Source: CALLPQ01 sp038531745
Lineage (GTDB): Bacteria > Pseudomonadota > Alphaproteobacteria > Caulobacterales > Parvularculaceae
Assembly: GCA_038531745.1 (NCBI GenBank)
Contig: JBCBBJ010000001.1
Location: 62,001 to 126,000, forward strand
DNA: 64,000 bases
Direction of reading: 5' to 3'
The notes under the pieces: generated by a model
The model's input: only the letters and a program-made list of their open reading frames with translations
The model's database searches: none
Told to the model about the DNA's origin: nothing
Shown: positions 1 to 8,175 of the stretch, piece by piece
Position numbering within the stretch: position 1 is the first letter of the stretch
Layout: each line of letters begins with the position of its first letter
Made by a program: the position numbers and the translations under genes

Positions 1-292
1 TGACGGGGAGCGTGCTGTTGGTTTTGTGGGCTGGGCATTAACGACCGAAGACAAAGCCAAAGCCTGGATGGCCAATCGCGGAGAGATCAGTTCCGCAGAT
101 AGCCGCGCCGGCGATTGTTTTATCATTAATGCGTGGGGGGCGGACAATAATCAGATTAACCGCTATATCCTGCAACAACTTCGTCCGTTTTGCGCACCCC
201 ATCGGCTTGTTTTTGCCAAACGGTTTTACCGCGATGGGCGCACCCGCCCGGTGGAGCTGACGGTCAATGAATTTCTGGCGAAACACCGCTAA
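1..292 (+). CDS. HlyC-like RTX toxin-activating acyltransferase, C-terminal part (5' end cut by window)
   Basis: The reading frame is open from base 2 to the stop at 290-292, so the gene starts before the window. The visible 96 or so residues align by eye with the C-terminal half of HlyC-type acyltransferases. There is a GFVGWALTTED stretch (HlyC has AYCSWANLSLEN), then AGDCFIINAWGADN opposite the HlyC block SGDRKWFIDWIAPFGDN, then an RPVEL segment near the end. Family members acylate lysines of RTX protoxins in the cytoplasm, and their genes usually precede the toxin gene, as here. In HlyC the FID aspartate is catalytic. Here the aligned position reads FII or N, so activity is uncertain. The call rests on eye alignment of a partial protein and on the RTX gene downstream. 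Confidence 0.5.
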   Translation, partial: DGERAVGFVGWALTTEDKAKAWMANRGEISSADSRAGDCFIINAWGADNNQINRYILQQLRPFCAPHRLVFAKRFYRDGRTRPVELTVNEFLAKHR

Positions 293-717
293 GCTGTTTT
301 TGTTGGCATCTTTTCGCGCGCCCGCGGCCCAATACGCGGCCTGTCCTTAAAATTTGGGACAGTTTCTCCCCCAATTTGGGGGAGGGATCGCAATTGAAAA
401 CCTATCTGCGCTTTGCTACCCAATTTGTGGGACGCGATTTATCGCGGTTAGGAGAGTTAGCGGGGCTGGGGCGGGGAGAGCCAAAGCCTTACACTCAAAA
501 ACCTGGAAGATAACAATCGAACCCTTTGCGGGGCATCGGTAAAGATTTTGCGTCCGCCTGGCGCTTGGTTGCCCGTTGCAATCAAGTAACGACCCTCAGT
601 TTGCCTGGATTTTGCTCAACGCGGTCAGGTTAGCAGGGGGGGAGAGAGAAACATTGATCCTGGTACGAACGAGAATGTAAAATCGTACCGCAAGCAAAAC
701 GTTGGGAGACAAAAACC
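293..717. other. Intergenic stretch before the RTX gene with three inverted repeats
   Basis: No convincing gene is seen in these 425 bases. Two adjacent small hairpins follow the acyltransferase gene: CTGTCC/GGGACAG at 341-362 and CTCCCCC-AATTT-GGGGGAG at 366-384. Neither has a following T run, so they are not classical terminators. A 7-base inverted repeat GGTACGA (662-668) / TCGTACC (683-689) lies about 30 bases before the RTX start and could be an operator or a leader hairpin. Its function is unknown. Confidence 0.4.
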
Positions 718-3354
718 ATGGTAACCATTAACGCTCCAGGGCTTATCGCCTCAGACGACGTCAATTTTAGCATCGCCAGCCCGGAATATGATTTTGATAG
801 TGTGGACGGCGCTTTTAGCGGTTCGTTCTATTCTTACATCACGAGCGGTGGACACGATATCAGCCTGTTTGGGTCTGGATTTGTATTCAGTGGGACCACG
901 CTCATCGCGGGAACCGTCACAATGATTACGGTTGATCTCGACAATGATGACGGTAGTTCCGATTATACAATTACTGGACTGAGCGCCGACGCCGGCGAAT
1001 TGGGCGGGACAACAGGGGAGTTTGTTGAGGAGATTTTCGCCGGAGATGATACGATCACCACTGGTGCGGGTGCTGACTTTATCAAAGGCATCGGTGGTGA
1101 GGATGTTATTTCCACCGGAAGCGGCAATGACACAATTGTAGGCAGTAATGATCGTTCAACGCTTAATGGCGGTGCTGGAAACGACAGTATTGTCGGGGGG
1201 TCGGATAACGATCTCATCATGGACGGCCTTGGAGATGACACCGTTGAAGCGGGCGACGGTAATGACCGGGTTATCGAAGGGTTTGGTGTTGATGACATTG
1301 ACCTTGGTAATGGTACCGATACTTATGAATTCGGCTCCGGCTTTGGTCAGGGTGGTGACACCCTTGACGGGGGCGCCGGGTTTGATCGCCTTGATTTTAC
1401 CAATGCCTCTGACGACGTAACGGTCGACCTTGCGGCTGGTACTGCTTCTATCGGCGGCGGCGGCAATGATGTCATTATGAATTTTGAAGCCATCGAGGGT
1501 GGCACCGGCAATGATAGCTTCACCGGTGGCGCCGAAAACAATACGTTCGAAGGCGGCGATGGCGATGACAGCCTTTTGGGCGGCGCTGGCAATGATATTC
1601 TGACCGGCGGTACATTCGGCACGTTTGGCATACCGTTTGGTACGGGTAGTGACACAATCGACGGCGGGAGCGGCGATGACACCGTTAGCGGCGACGCCGG
1701 CAATGATTCGGTTCTCGGCGGTTCGGGAAATGATAACCTTTTCGGCAATGACGGTAACGACACGCTCAATGGTGGTTCCGGTAACGACTCCATTGTTGGC
1801 GGCAACGGAAACGATCGCATTCTTGAATCAAGCGGCGACGATAGTGTTATTGGCGGCGCCGGTAATGATGTGGCGTTTGGCGGTATTGGATCTCAGTTTT
1901 TTGACCTTGGAGCCGACAACGACACATTCAATGTAATCGCGGGTACCGGCTTTAACGATACGATCATCGGTGGTGACGGCTTGGACCTCCTTGATCTGTC
2001 AGAAAATACATCCGCTTTGCGCTACTCTTTAGTGACGGGGCTGATCGAAAATATCGGTCAAACCCAAAGCGAATCCGCCACGGAATTTGAAAACGTCACC
2101 GGTACAGCCTTTGCGGATATTCTGACAGGCGACGCAGGTGCCAATCAGCTCAATGGCGGTTTTGGCGCCGACACCATCAATGGTGGTTCTGGTAACGACA
2201 CGCTCTCCGGAACGCTCTTTGCGACAACCACAGGCGATATGTCAGATGACGCCAACGTCCTTATTGGCGGGTTTGGCAATGACTCCATAAAAGGCGCAGG
2301 CGGTGACGATACGCTGATCGGCGGCGCGGGGAATGACACGATTAATGGCTTCTTCGGTAATGATACGATCGAAGCCGGCGGCGGCAACGACGTTGGTTCA
2401 GGTGGTGCTGGTAATGACCGTGTACGGACGTTTGCTGGTGAAGATACCCTGTTTGGCAACGAGGGCATGGATACGTTGCGCGGCGGTCAAGGTAATGATG
2501 TCCTTGACGGTGGTGAAGGTAACGACCAACTCGGCGGTGATATTGGTGACGATACTGTTGATGGCGGTGCTGGAAACGATAATGTCGTTGGCTCGTTCGG
2601 GAACGACTTCCTGATGGGCGGTGATGGAAACGATACCGTAATCGGTGGCGGTCAGAACGATTCTCTCGAAGGAAACGACGGCAATGACTTTGTCAGTGGC
2701 GAGAGTGGTTTTGACACCATCAATGGCGGCGCTGGCAACGACTCGATCAACGGTGGCGATAACGCTGACTCCCTGTTTGGCGGGACTGGCGTTGACACAA
2801 TCAGCGGTGGCAACGGTGTCGATCGTCTCTTTGGCGGCCAAGATGGTGATCTTCTATTCGGTGGTGCTGGCAACGACACGGTCAATGGCGATCTAGGTGA
2901 TGATACGCTTAGTGGCGACCTTGATGATGATATAGTGAATGGCGGTGCCGGAAACGATAGCGTCCTTGGCTCTTTTGGTAATGATACGCTTATTGGCGAA
3001 GGCGGTAACGATACACTACGCGGCAACGGACAGAACGATAATCTGAACGGTGGCGGTGGTTTCGATATCATCGATGGTGGCAATGGAAATGACATTCTAA
3101 CGGGCGGCATCAATGCTGATACGTTTGTTTTCGGCAATGGCTTTGGCGCCGACGTTATTACCGATTTCGAAGAGTTCAATAACGCCGAAAAAATCGATCT
3201 GTCCCTGGTAACCGGTATCACCAACTTCGCGGACCTCGTGGCCAACCACCTCTCCATGGTTGGCGGTGATTCAGTGATCACGGATGGCGGCAACACGATC
3301 ACGCTCACCGGTGTGAATATGGCTGACCTCGATGCATCTGACTTTATCTTCTAA
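718..3354 (+). CDS. RTX (GGxGxD repeat) calcium-binding protein, probable type I secretion substrate
   Basis: The 878-residue product is made mainly of about fifty glycine/aspartate nonapeptides of the GGxGxDxLx type, which form calcium-binding parallel beta rolls. Residues 1 to about 105 form a repeat-free N-terminal region with no recognised catalytic motif. The C-terminal 80 or so residues (TFVFGNGFGADVITDFEE through LDASDFIF) match the C-terminal module of serralysin-like RTX proteins that carries the uncleaved type I secretion signal. There is no N-terminal signal peptide. The start ATG has GGGAGA at 704-709. The protein has only three lysines and, as far as I can see, no cysteine. Its biological role (adhesin, S-layer-like, matrix or toxin-like) cannot be read from the sequence. 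Transporter genes are not in the window. Confidence 0.93.
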   Translation: MVTINAPGLIASDDVNFSIASPEYDFDSVDGAFSGSFYSYITSGGHDISLFGSGFVFSGTTLIAGTVTMITVDLDNDDGSSDYTITGLSADAGELGGTTGEFVEEIFAGDDTITTGAGADFIKGIGGEDVISTGSGNDTIVGSNDRSTLNGGAGNDSIVGGSDNDLIMDGLGDDTVEAGDGNDRVIEGFGVDDIDLGNGTDTYEFGSGFGQGGDTLDGGAGFDRLDFTNASDDVTVDLAAGTASIGGGGNDVIMNFEAIEGGTGNDSFTGGAENNTFEGGDGDDSLLGGAGNDILTGGTFGTFGIPFGTGSDTIDGGSGDDTVSGDAGNDSVLGGSGNDNLFGNDGNDTLNGGSGNDSIVGGNGNDRILESSGDDSVIGGAGNDVAFGGIGSQFFDLGADNDTFNVIAGTGFNDTIIGGDGLDLLDLSENTSALRYSLVTGLIENIGQTQSESATEFENVTGTAFADILTGDAGANQLNGGFGADTINGGSGNDTLSGTLFATTTGDMSDDANVLIGGFGNDSIKGAGGDDTLIGGAGNDTINGFFGNDTIEAGGGNDVGSGGAGNDRVRTFAGEDTLFGNEGMDTLRGGQGNDVLDGGEGNDQLGGDIGDDTVDGGAGNDNVVGSFGNDFLMGGDGNDTVIGGGQNDSLEGNDGNDFVSGESGFDTINGGAGNDSINGGDNADSLFGGTGVDTISGGNGVDRLFGGQDGDLLFGGAGNDTVNGDLGDDTLSGDLDDDIVNGGAGNDSVLGSFGNDTLIGEGGNDTLRGNGQNDNLNGGGGFDIIDGGNGNDILTGGINADTFVFGNGFGADVITDFEEFNNAEKIDLSLVTGITNFADLVANHLSMVGGDSVITDGGNTITLTGVNMADLDASDFIF

Positions 3355-3374
3355 AAGCTCTGCATAAGGATTTG

Positions 3375-3407
3375 AAACCCCGGTGCCCGTGTGGTGCCGG
3401 GGTTTTT
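3375..3407 (+). terminator. Rho-independent terminator of the RTX gene
   Basis: AAACCCCGG is followed by TGCC and a 5-base loop, then GGTGCCGGGGTTT and more T residues. This gives a 13-pair stem with two G-T wobbles, ending in a T run 20 bases after the RTX stop codon. Confidence 0.85.
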
Positions 3408-3622
3408 ATTTGGGAGTTGAAACGGCTGGCTGGCGCGCCTGCCAGGGGGCCAGTGCACCGTTATTGTAGGCAAAAAGCCGGTTGAAATGATCAGGAGAGG
3501 TGGCCCGCAGAGACGGAAGGGAGGGCCGCCTGCTTTGTTCTCTGGCGGTATCGCCTCAAACCCGTGCGCCAGAAGACGGGGATAGTTATCCCCGCTTGTC
3601 CGGACCGGGATAAGGTTCCGCC

Positions 3623-4165
3623 ATGGTAGACAATGATGATCTTGACGGCATCGATCCGCGCTTACACCTCATCTGGCTGTAAGCGGATGATTGCTTTGCG
3701 CTCAGTGCCTATTGCCATCGTTGGTTGCGGTTTACACCGCTTCGCAAGGGCGATCTTGGCTTTGTTCTGATCCGGGCGATTACCCAATTAACCGTGATTG
3801 CATCGCGGCTCATGGGCTACGCCTTAACGCCGCGGGCCTTTGTCATGCGCAGCGCGCGCAAATCCCCCGACTATACGACAGAGCGTTTGCCCCCGTCCTT
3901 GCTCCCCTTAAAGCTGGCGGACCAGTTCGGGATTCTTGCGATCACCCGGGCGCTGCGGATGAAGGGGCAGGGTATGATCCGGCGAGATCAGGCGTTGCGG
4001 TTTACGGTGAAGGGCGCTGATTGCGAAGTCACTGATGATGAAACAGGTGCCCGGTCAGCCGCTTCACTGGTCAATCATGGCGATTATGATTTCCTCTCAC
4101 ATACCGATAAAAATCTACGTCCCCCTTGTGATGACGATAAAGACGCCAAGGGCACACCGCCCTAG
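3623..4165 (+). pseudogene. Possible decayed or interrupted ORF of unknown family
   Basis: An ATG at 3623 opens an acidic peptide (MVDNDDLDGIDPRLHLIWL). It is stopped by TAA at 3680-3682, but the same frame then continues open to 4165 for about 160 more codons (ADDCFALSAYCHRWLRF onward). One in-frame stop in an otherwise open 181-codon frame suggests a nonsense-mutated gene. It could instead be two unrelated ORFs, the second starting at TTG 3725. I do not recognise the product. The ribosome binding site is weak. The remainder of 3408-4223 shows nothing convincing. Confidence 0.25.
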
Positions 4166-4223
4166 GCGACTGGCACCCGCGTGCCCCAGAACGTATTGAG
4201 CCAACCTTCAACGCCAGCGCGAA

Positions 4224-4255
4224 AAAAATGCCGCTGGCGAACCAACGGCATTTTT
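4224..4255 (-). terminator. Terminator hairpin downstream of ctrA (symmetrical, could act both ways)
   Basis: AAAAATGCCG and CGGCATTTTT are perfect 10-base arms around a 12-base loop. Read on the minus strand the second arm ends in a T run, about 75 bases past the ctrA stop. A second small hairpin (TCGGCAAAAATGCCGA, 4301-4316) sits closer to ctrA and may be part of the same termination region. Confidence 0.7.
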
Positions 4256-4330
4256 GAAGTCTGAAATGCGTTTGCACGCTTATGGTTATTATTCGTCCCC
4301 TCGGCAAAAATGCCGACTTTGTGGGCCAGC

Positions 4331-5029
4331 TTAGGCGCTAAGCGCCGCGGGCTCTTCGGCTGGATCGCGCAGCACATAGCCGCGGCCCCAGACCGTTTCG
4401 ATATAGTCCTCACCGCTGGCCGCCTTCAATTTTTTGCGCAGCTTACAAATAAAGACATCAATGATTTTGAGTTCCGGCTCGTCCATGCCGCCATAGAGAT
4501 GGTTGAGAAACATTTCCTTGGTGAGCGTTGTGCCCTTGCGCAGGGAGAGAAGCTCCAGCATCTGATATTCTTTACCCGTCAGATGCACGCGCTGGCTATT
4601 CACTTCAACGGTTTTGGCATCAAGGTTTACCGACAGCGCGCCTGTATTGATCACCGATTGGGCGTGACCTTTGGAGCGGCGCACGATGGCGTGGATCCGC
4701 GCGACCAGTTCGTCCTTGTGGAACGGTTTGGTCATATAATCGTCGGCGCCAAAACCAAGGCCGCGGACCTTTGTTTCGATATCGCCCTGACCGGTGAGGA
4801 TCAGGATCGGCGTATTCACCTTTGCAACACGCAGCGATTTTAACACGTCAAAACCGGTCATATCCGGCAGGTTCAGATCGAGCAGAATGATGTCATAGTC
4901 ATAGACTTTGCCCAGATCGACACCCTCTTCACCAAGGTCGGTGGTGTAGCAATTAAATCCGTCTGATTTCAGCATCAGCTCGATGCTTTGTGCTGTGGCG
5001 CTGTCATCTTCAATCAGCAATACGCGCAT
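4331..5029 (-). CDS. ctrA: Cell cycle response regulator CtrA
   Basis: This 232-residue OmpR-family two-component regulator is the alphaproteobacterial master transcription factor for cell cycle and flagellar genes. The N-terminus MRVLLIEDDSATAQSIELML is diagnostic. The phosphoacceptor is D51 in LLDLNLPD, with E7/D8/D9 forming the acidic pocket and K in DDYMTKPF. The winged-helix DNA-binding domain occupies about residues 125-225 and ends with YIETVWGRGYVLRDP. The start is taken at 5029, not 11 codons upstream, because GGAGAT lies just before this ATG and the family starts MRVL. The C-terminus ends ALSA, a small hydrophobic tail as in ClpXP-degraded CtrA orthologues (inference). The gene is divergent from fliI-fliJ. 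Confidence 0.97.
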   Translation of the reverse strand: MRVLLIEDDSATAQSIELMLKSDGFNCYTTDLGEEGVDLGKVYDYDIILLDLNLPDMTGFDVLKSLRVAKVNTPILILTGQGDIETKVRGLGFGADDYMTKPFHKDELVARIHAIVRRSKGHAQSVINTGALSVNLDAKTVEVNSQRVHLTGKEYQMLELLSLRKGTTLTKEMFLNHLYGGMDEPELKIIDVFICKLRKKLKAASGEDYIETVWGRGYVLRDPAEEPAALSA

Positions 5030-5142
5030 GGCCCATCTCCTGTCATGGCTGCTCGCTAGCATTATCCGGCTGGCTTTGATCCCCCAATCAACGCCAATAC
5101 TGTCCCGATAATGATGCGTGCCCTTCTTTTTACAGCCCGATG

Positions 5143-5172
5143 TTAACCTTCATTACCTTTCATAAAGGTTAA
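5143..5172. promoter_or_regulatory. Inverted repeat with CtrA-like half sites upstream of ctrA
   Basis: TTAACCTT (5143-5150) and AAGGTTAA (5165-5172) are perfect 8-base inverted arms about 115-145 bases upstream of the ctrA start. Each contains the TTAA half of the CtrA box (TTAA-N7-TTAA), and TTAACCTTCATTAC fits TTAA-N7-TTAM except the last bases. The 392-base ctrA/fliI interval contains several more TTAA motifs (for example 5209, 5354). CtrA is known to autoregulate and to control flagellar genes in Caulobacter, so autoregulation is a reasonable but unproven inference. No other gene is seen between ctrA and fliI. Confidence 0.4.
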
Positions 5173-5421
5173 TTTCCTTATCGCAGTCTGCGCATTGTTT
5201 TGGTTGCGTTAAAGCAATGCTTAGCACCCTTAATGGGTGGCCCGCGTCACCACGCCGAATTCGCGATATTCATTAAGGTTCGCCTGTTCGCGCGCGGGTG
5301 CAACCCCTGGGCGTGGCCTTTACCAGTTTACGCGTCTTTAAGTCGGGTGAATTAAGCTCCCTCAATAAGTCGTTTCAATTTTTGCCAAGTTTTTGATTGG
5401 CACGCCGGGGCCTTTTTCGCG

Positions 5422-6831
5422 ATGACACTACTGCTCAAAGACCAACAGAAAAGGCCGTCAAAACCCATGCTGGCCCATGATCTTTTATCGGCGCCTGATC
5501 TGACCTGTTCGGGCCGGGTGCTGGCGGTCAATGCCAATAGTCTTGAGGTGAGCGATGCTCTGGGCTTGTTGAGCCTTGGGGCGCGGGTTCGCCTGCCGGC
5601 AGCGGGTCATGAGCCGGACAGGGCACACAGGGCCCCGCTCCACGGGGAAATTGTTGCTGTGGGTGCAGGCCGGGCCACGGCCATGGCGTTCGGTGCGCTT
5701 ACCGGCGTGCGGTGCGGAGACCGGGTTGTGTTTGATCGTCCGTATACCGCTGCGACGCCGGTGACCGGTTGGCTTGGCCGGGTTGTTGATGGCCTTGGTG
5801 CGCCGATTGATGACAAGGGCCCGCTCGTCGGTAGCCCTCCCATGCCTGCCCCACCAATACCTGCTACCATGCGCGCGCGTCTTGGCCCGCCGGTACATTT
5901 TGGTGTCCGCGCGCTCGACAGTTTTACCCCGGCTCGGGCCGGTCAGCGGCTGGGAATCTTCTCCGGCGCCGGGGTCGGTAAGTCGGCGCTGTTGGGTATG
6001 CTGGCGCGCCACACCCGGTGTGATGTGCGGATTATCGCCTTGATTGGGGAGCGTGGCCGTGAGGTGTGCGAATTTATCAACCGTGATCTGGGCCCGGCCG
6101 GGCTCGAAAACACCATTGTTGTCGTGGCAACGGCTGACCAGCCTGCACTTATGCGGCGTCAGGCGGGCTTGCTGGCCATGGCCCTGGCGGAGCATTTTCG
6201 CGACCAGGGCAAACATGTCCTGTGCCTGATGGATAGTCTGACCCGCATGGCCACGGCCCAGCGCGAAATCGGTTTGGCGGCGGGCGAGCCCCCGGCGGCG
6301 CGCGGGTTTACCCCGTCGGTCTTTGCCCTGTTACCCGCCCTGTTGGAGCGGGCCGGACCTGGCTGGGATCGGGGCTGCGATGGGGGCGACGCCCCCACGG
6401 GCTATATTACCGGGCTTTTCACCGTGCTGGTGGAGGGGGATGATCCCAATGAGCCGGTTGCTGACCATTGCCGGGCCAGTCTTGATGGCCATGTGGTGCT
6501 CGACCGCAAGATTGCCGAGCGGGGGCGGTTTCCCGCGGTCAATATCCTGAAAAGCCTCTCGCGGTCCGTCGACGATCTATTGGCGGGCGAGGCCCGTGAC
6601 GCTTACCGCAAAGCGCGGGCCATGGTGGCGATCTATACCGATATGGAAGACATGATCCGGATTGGCGCCTACAACCCCGGTACCGACCCGGCGCTCGACG
6701 ACGCGATCAATTTTTGGCCCCATCTTGAAGAGTTTTTAACCCAAACCCGCGATGCTGCACCTGACTTGAGAGGGATGGGTGCACCGACACTGAGCGATTT
6801 GGTGAAGACGTGCACCGCAAGTGAGGGATAA
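5422..6831 (+). CDS. fliI: Flagellar export apparatus ATPase FliI
   Basis: This 469-residue member of the F1-beta/FliI family is the hexameric ATPase of the flagellar type III export gate. Walker A is SGAGVGKSA at 181-189, the Walker B aspartate is D271 in LCLMDSLTRMA, and the FliI/type III signature ITGLFTVLVEGDDPNEP is present. A short Gly/Asp-rich insertion (GPGWDRGCDGGDAPTG) precedes that signature. The next gene is fliJ, its chaperone partner, six bases downstream. The start at 5422 has GGGG 11 bases upstream. An ATG at 5470 is an alternative. Its divergent position beside ctrA suggests CtrA control (inference). Confidence 0.95.
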   Translation: MTLLLKDQQKRPSKPMLAHDLLSAPDLTCSGRVLAVNANSLEVSDALGLLSLGARVRLPAAGHEPDRAHRAPLHGEIVAVGAGRATAMAFGALTGVRCGDRVVFDRPYTAATPVTGWLGRVVDGLGAPIDDKGPLVGSPPMPAPPIPATMRARLGPPVHFGVRALDSFTPARAGQRLGIFSGAGVGKSALLGMLARHTRCDVRIIALIGERGREVCEFINRDLGPAGLENTIVVVATADQPALMRRQAGLLAMALAEHFRDQGKHVLCLMDSLTRMATAQREIGLAAGEPPAARGFTPSVFALLPALLERAGPGWDRGCDGGDAPTGYITGLFTVLVEGDDPNEPVADHCRASLDGHVVLDRKIAERGRFPAVNILKSLSRSVDDLLAGEARDAYRKARAMVAIYTDMEDMIRIGAYNPGTDPALDDAINFWPHLEEFLTQTRDAAPDLRGMGAPTLSDLVKTCTASEG

Positions 6832-6836
6832 GTTTC

Positions 6837-7289
6837 ATGGGATCATCGGACCGCCTGGCACACTCGGTTCAAAAGCTGCTGAAGGTGGCACGCCTCGAGG
6901 CCGATCGCATCAATGCCGATCTGGCGGCAATCCGGGTTTCGCGATCGAGCACCGAAACGGCGCTGGCGCAACTGGACCATGCGGATCTGCAGGAACAACA
7001 TCGTCTTGAGAAGATGCAAGCCACCAATCCTGCGCTTGCCGCCAATGAGGCGAGTACGAATTTTGTGAAGCGTTCACGCATAAAACGGGCCAATATGACC
7101 GCAACGCTTGACCAGCTTGCCATGCGCGAGGAAACGGCAAAAAGTGAGTTGCAGACCGCTTATTGCGAAATCAAGAAGCTTGAGCATTTGATTGAAATTT
7201 CCGAACGCAAGCAGGGGGAGACCGCCCGCCGGGCCGAGGCAGAAATGCGCAACGAAATGCTTGGCGTGCGCTACGGCCAATCGGGATGA
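6837..7289 (+). CDS. fliJ: Flagellar export protein FliJ
   Basis: This 150-residue, highly charged, nearly all-helical protein begins five bases after the fliI stop with GAGGGA as ribosome binding site. The sequence is low in glycine and proline and rich in heptad-like Leu/Ala/Glu/Lys spacing along its whole length, as expected for the two-helix coiled coil of FliJ. FliJ resembles the F1 gamma stalk, sits in the FliI hexamer and links it to FlhA. Sequence conservation in this family is low, so the call depends on size, coiled coil and position after fliI. Confidence 0.85.
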   Translation: MGSSDRLAHSVQKLLKVARLEADRINADLAAIRVSRSSTETALAQLDHADLQEQHRLEKMQATNPALAANEASTNFVKRSRIKRANMTATLDQLAMREETAKSELQTAYCEIKKLEHLIEISERKQGETARRAEAEMRNEMLGVRYGQSG

Positions 7290-7410
7290 CGTCGCCCAGC
7301 CCGCTCAAGTGAACTGACGCGTCTTTGCAAGGGCCCCATGGGCGCGCTACACCGCCCCCCATGCGCCGTGCCCTTATTTTTCCCTGCAAGCCCCCCCGTG
7401 AGATGATCCG

Positions 7411-8175
7411 ATGAAGGATCGTTTAGACCGCGCCATGGTCGCCCGCGGTTTGGCCCCGTCACGCGCCCGCGCCCAGGCTGAGATCAAGGCGGGCAGGGTG
7501 AGCGTTGACGGTGTAACAACCGCGCATCCCAGCCATTCGGTTACTTCGACGGCAGATATTCAGCTTTGCGATCACTTTATCCCCTTTGTCTCGCGCGGTG
7601 GTATAAAGCTTGACCATGCCCTTGATCATTATGCGGTTGATCCGGTGGGGCAGGTTTGTCTTGACCTCGGGGCGTCAACGGGCGGGTTTACCGATGCGCT
7701 GCTGCGACGCGGGGCGGGCCATATTTATGCTGTTGATGTGGGCCGGGGACAGTTGCACGCCAGCCTCGCAACCCACGCCCGCGTTACCAATCTGGAGGCA
7801 ACCCACGCCAAAACCTTGTCATCAGCACTGGTCCCACGCCCGCCAACGCTAATTGTCTGTGATGTGAGTTTTATCAGTATGCGCAAGGTCTTGGGCTTTG
7901 CCATGGCCCTTTGCCCCGCGGATGCGACGGTGGTTAGCCTTGTGAAACCGCAATTTGAGTTGGGCCCGGGCTTTATTGGCCGGGGCGGGATTGTGCGGGC
8001 GCCCGATGATGAGATTGCGGCCATGCTGTCCGCAGTGGGCGACTGGTTCGGGGCCCAAGGCTGGCGGCCGCAACCGGTTATCGAAAGCCCGATTACCGGG
8101 GGCGATGGCAACCACGAATATCTTATCGCCGCCCATAAAGGGCATGGCTGTGGCATCAGCCGGGAAGGTAATTGA
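7411..8175 (+). CDS. tlyA: TlyA-family rRNA methyltransferase (hemolysin A family)
   Basis: The 254-residue protein has an N-terminal S4 RNA-binding domain (about 2-60, LDRAMVARGLAPSRARAQAEIKAG) joined to an FtsJ/RrmJ-like SAM methyltransferase domain. The junction is SRGGIKL (61-67) and the SAM-binding loop is DLGASTGGFTD (85-95), followed by VDVGRGQL. TlyA proteins 2'-O-methylate 16S/23S rRNA, and in mycobacteria their loss gives capreomycin resistance. The family was once called hemolysin, which is a misnomer for most members. The stop overlaps the next start as TGATG, showing translational coupling to a second RNA methyltransferase. Confidence 0.9.
   Translation: MKDRLDRAMVARGLAPSRARAQAEIKAGRVSVDGVTTAHPSHSVTSTADIQLCDHFIPFVSRGGIKLDHALDHYAVDPVGQVCLDLGASTGGFTDALLRRGAGHIYAVDVGRGQLHASLATHARVTNLEATHAKTLSSALVPRPPTLIVCDVSFISMRKVLGFAMALCPADATVVSLVKPQFELGPGFIGRGGIVRAPDDEIAAMLSAVGDWFGAQGWRPQPVIESPITGGDGNHEYLIAAHKGHGCGISREGN

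Noticed and set aside
963..3308. Several long Ser/Pro/Leu-rich ORFs on the minus strand inside the RTX gene
   Set aside because: They are antisense shadows of the GGxGxD repeats. Their period follows the repeat unit, and none has a ribosome binding site or a recognisable fold.
3691..4020. Alternative plus-strand ORF in another frame over the decayed ORF
   Set aside because: Its translated sequence is Cys/Arg/Ala-rich with no motif. The frame of 3623-4165 looks somewhat more protein-like, though weakly.
5485..6216. Long minus-strand ORF inside fliI
   Set aside because: It is antisense to a clearly conserved gene and is explained by high GC codon bias.
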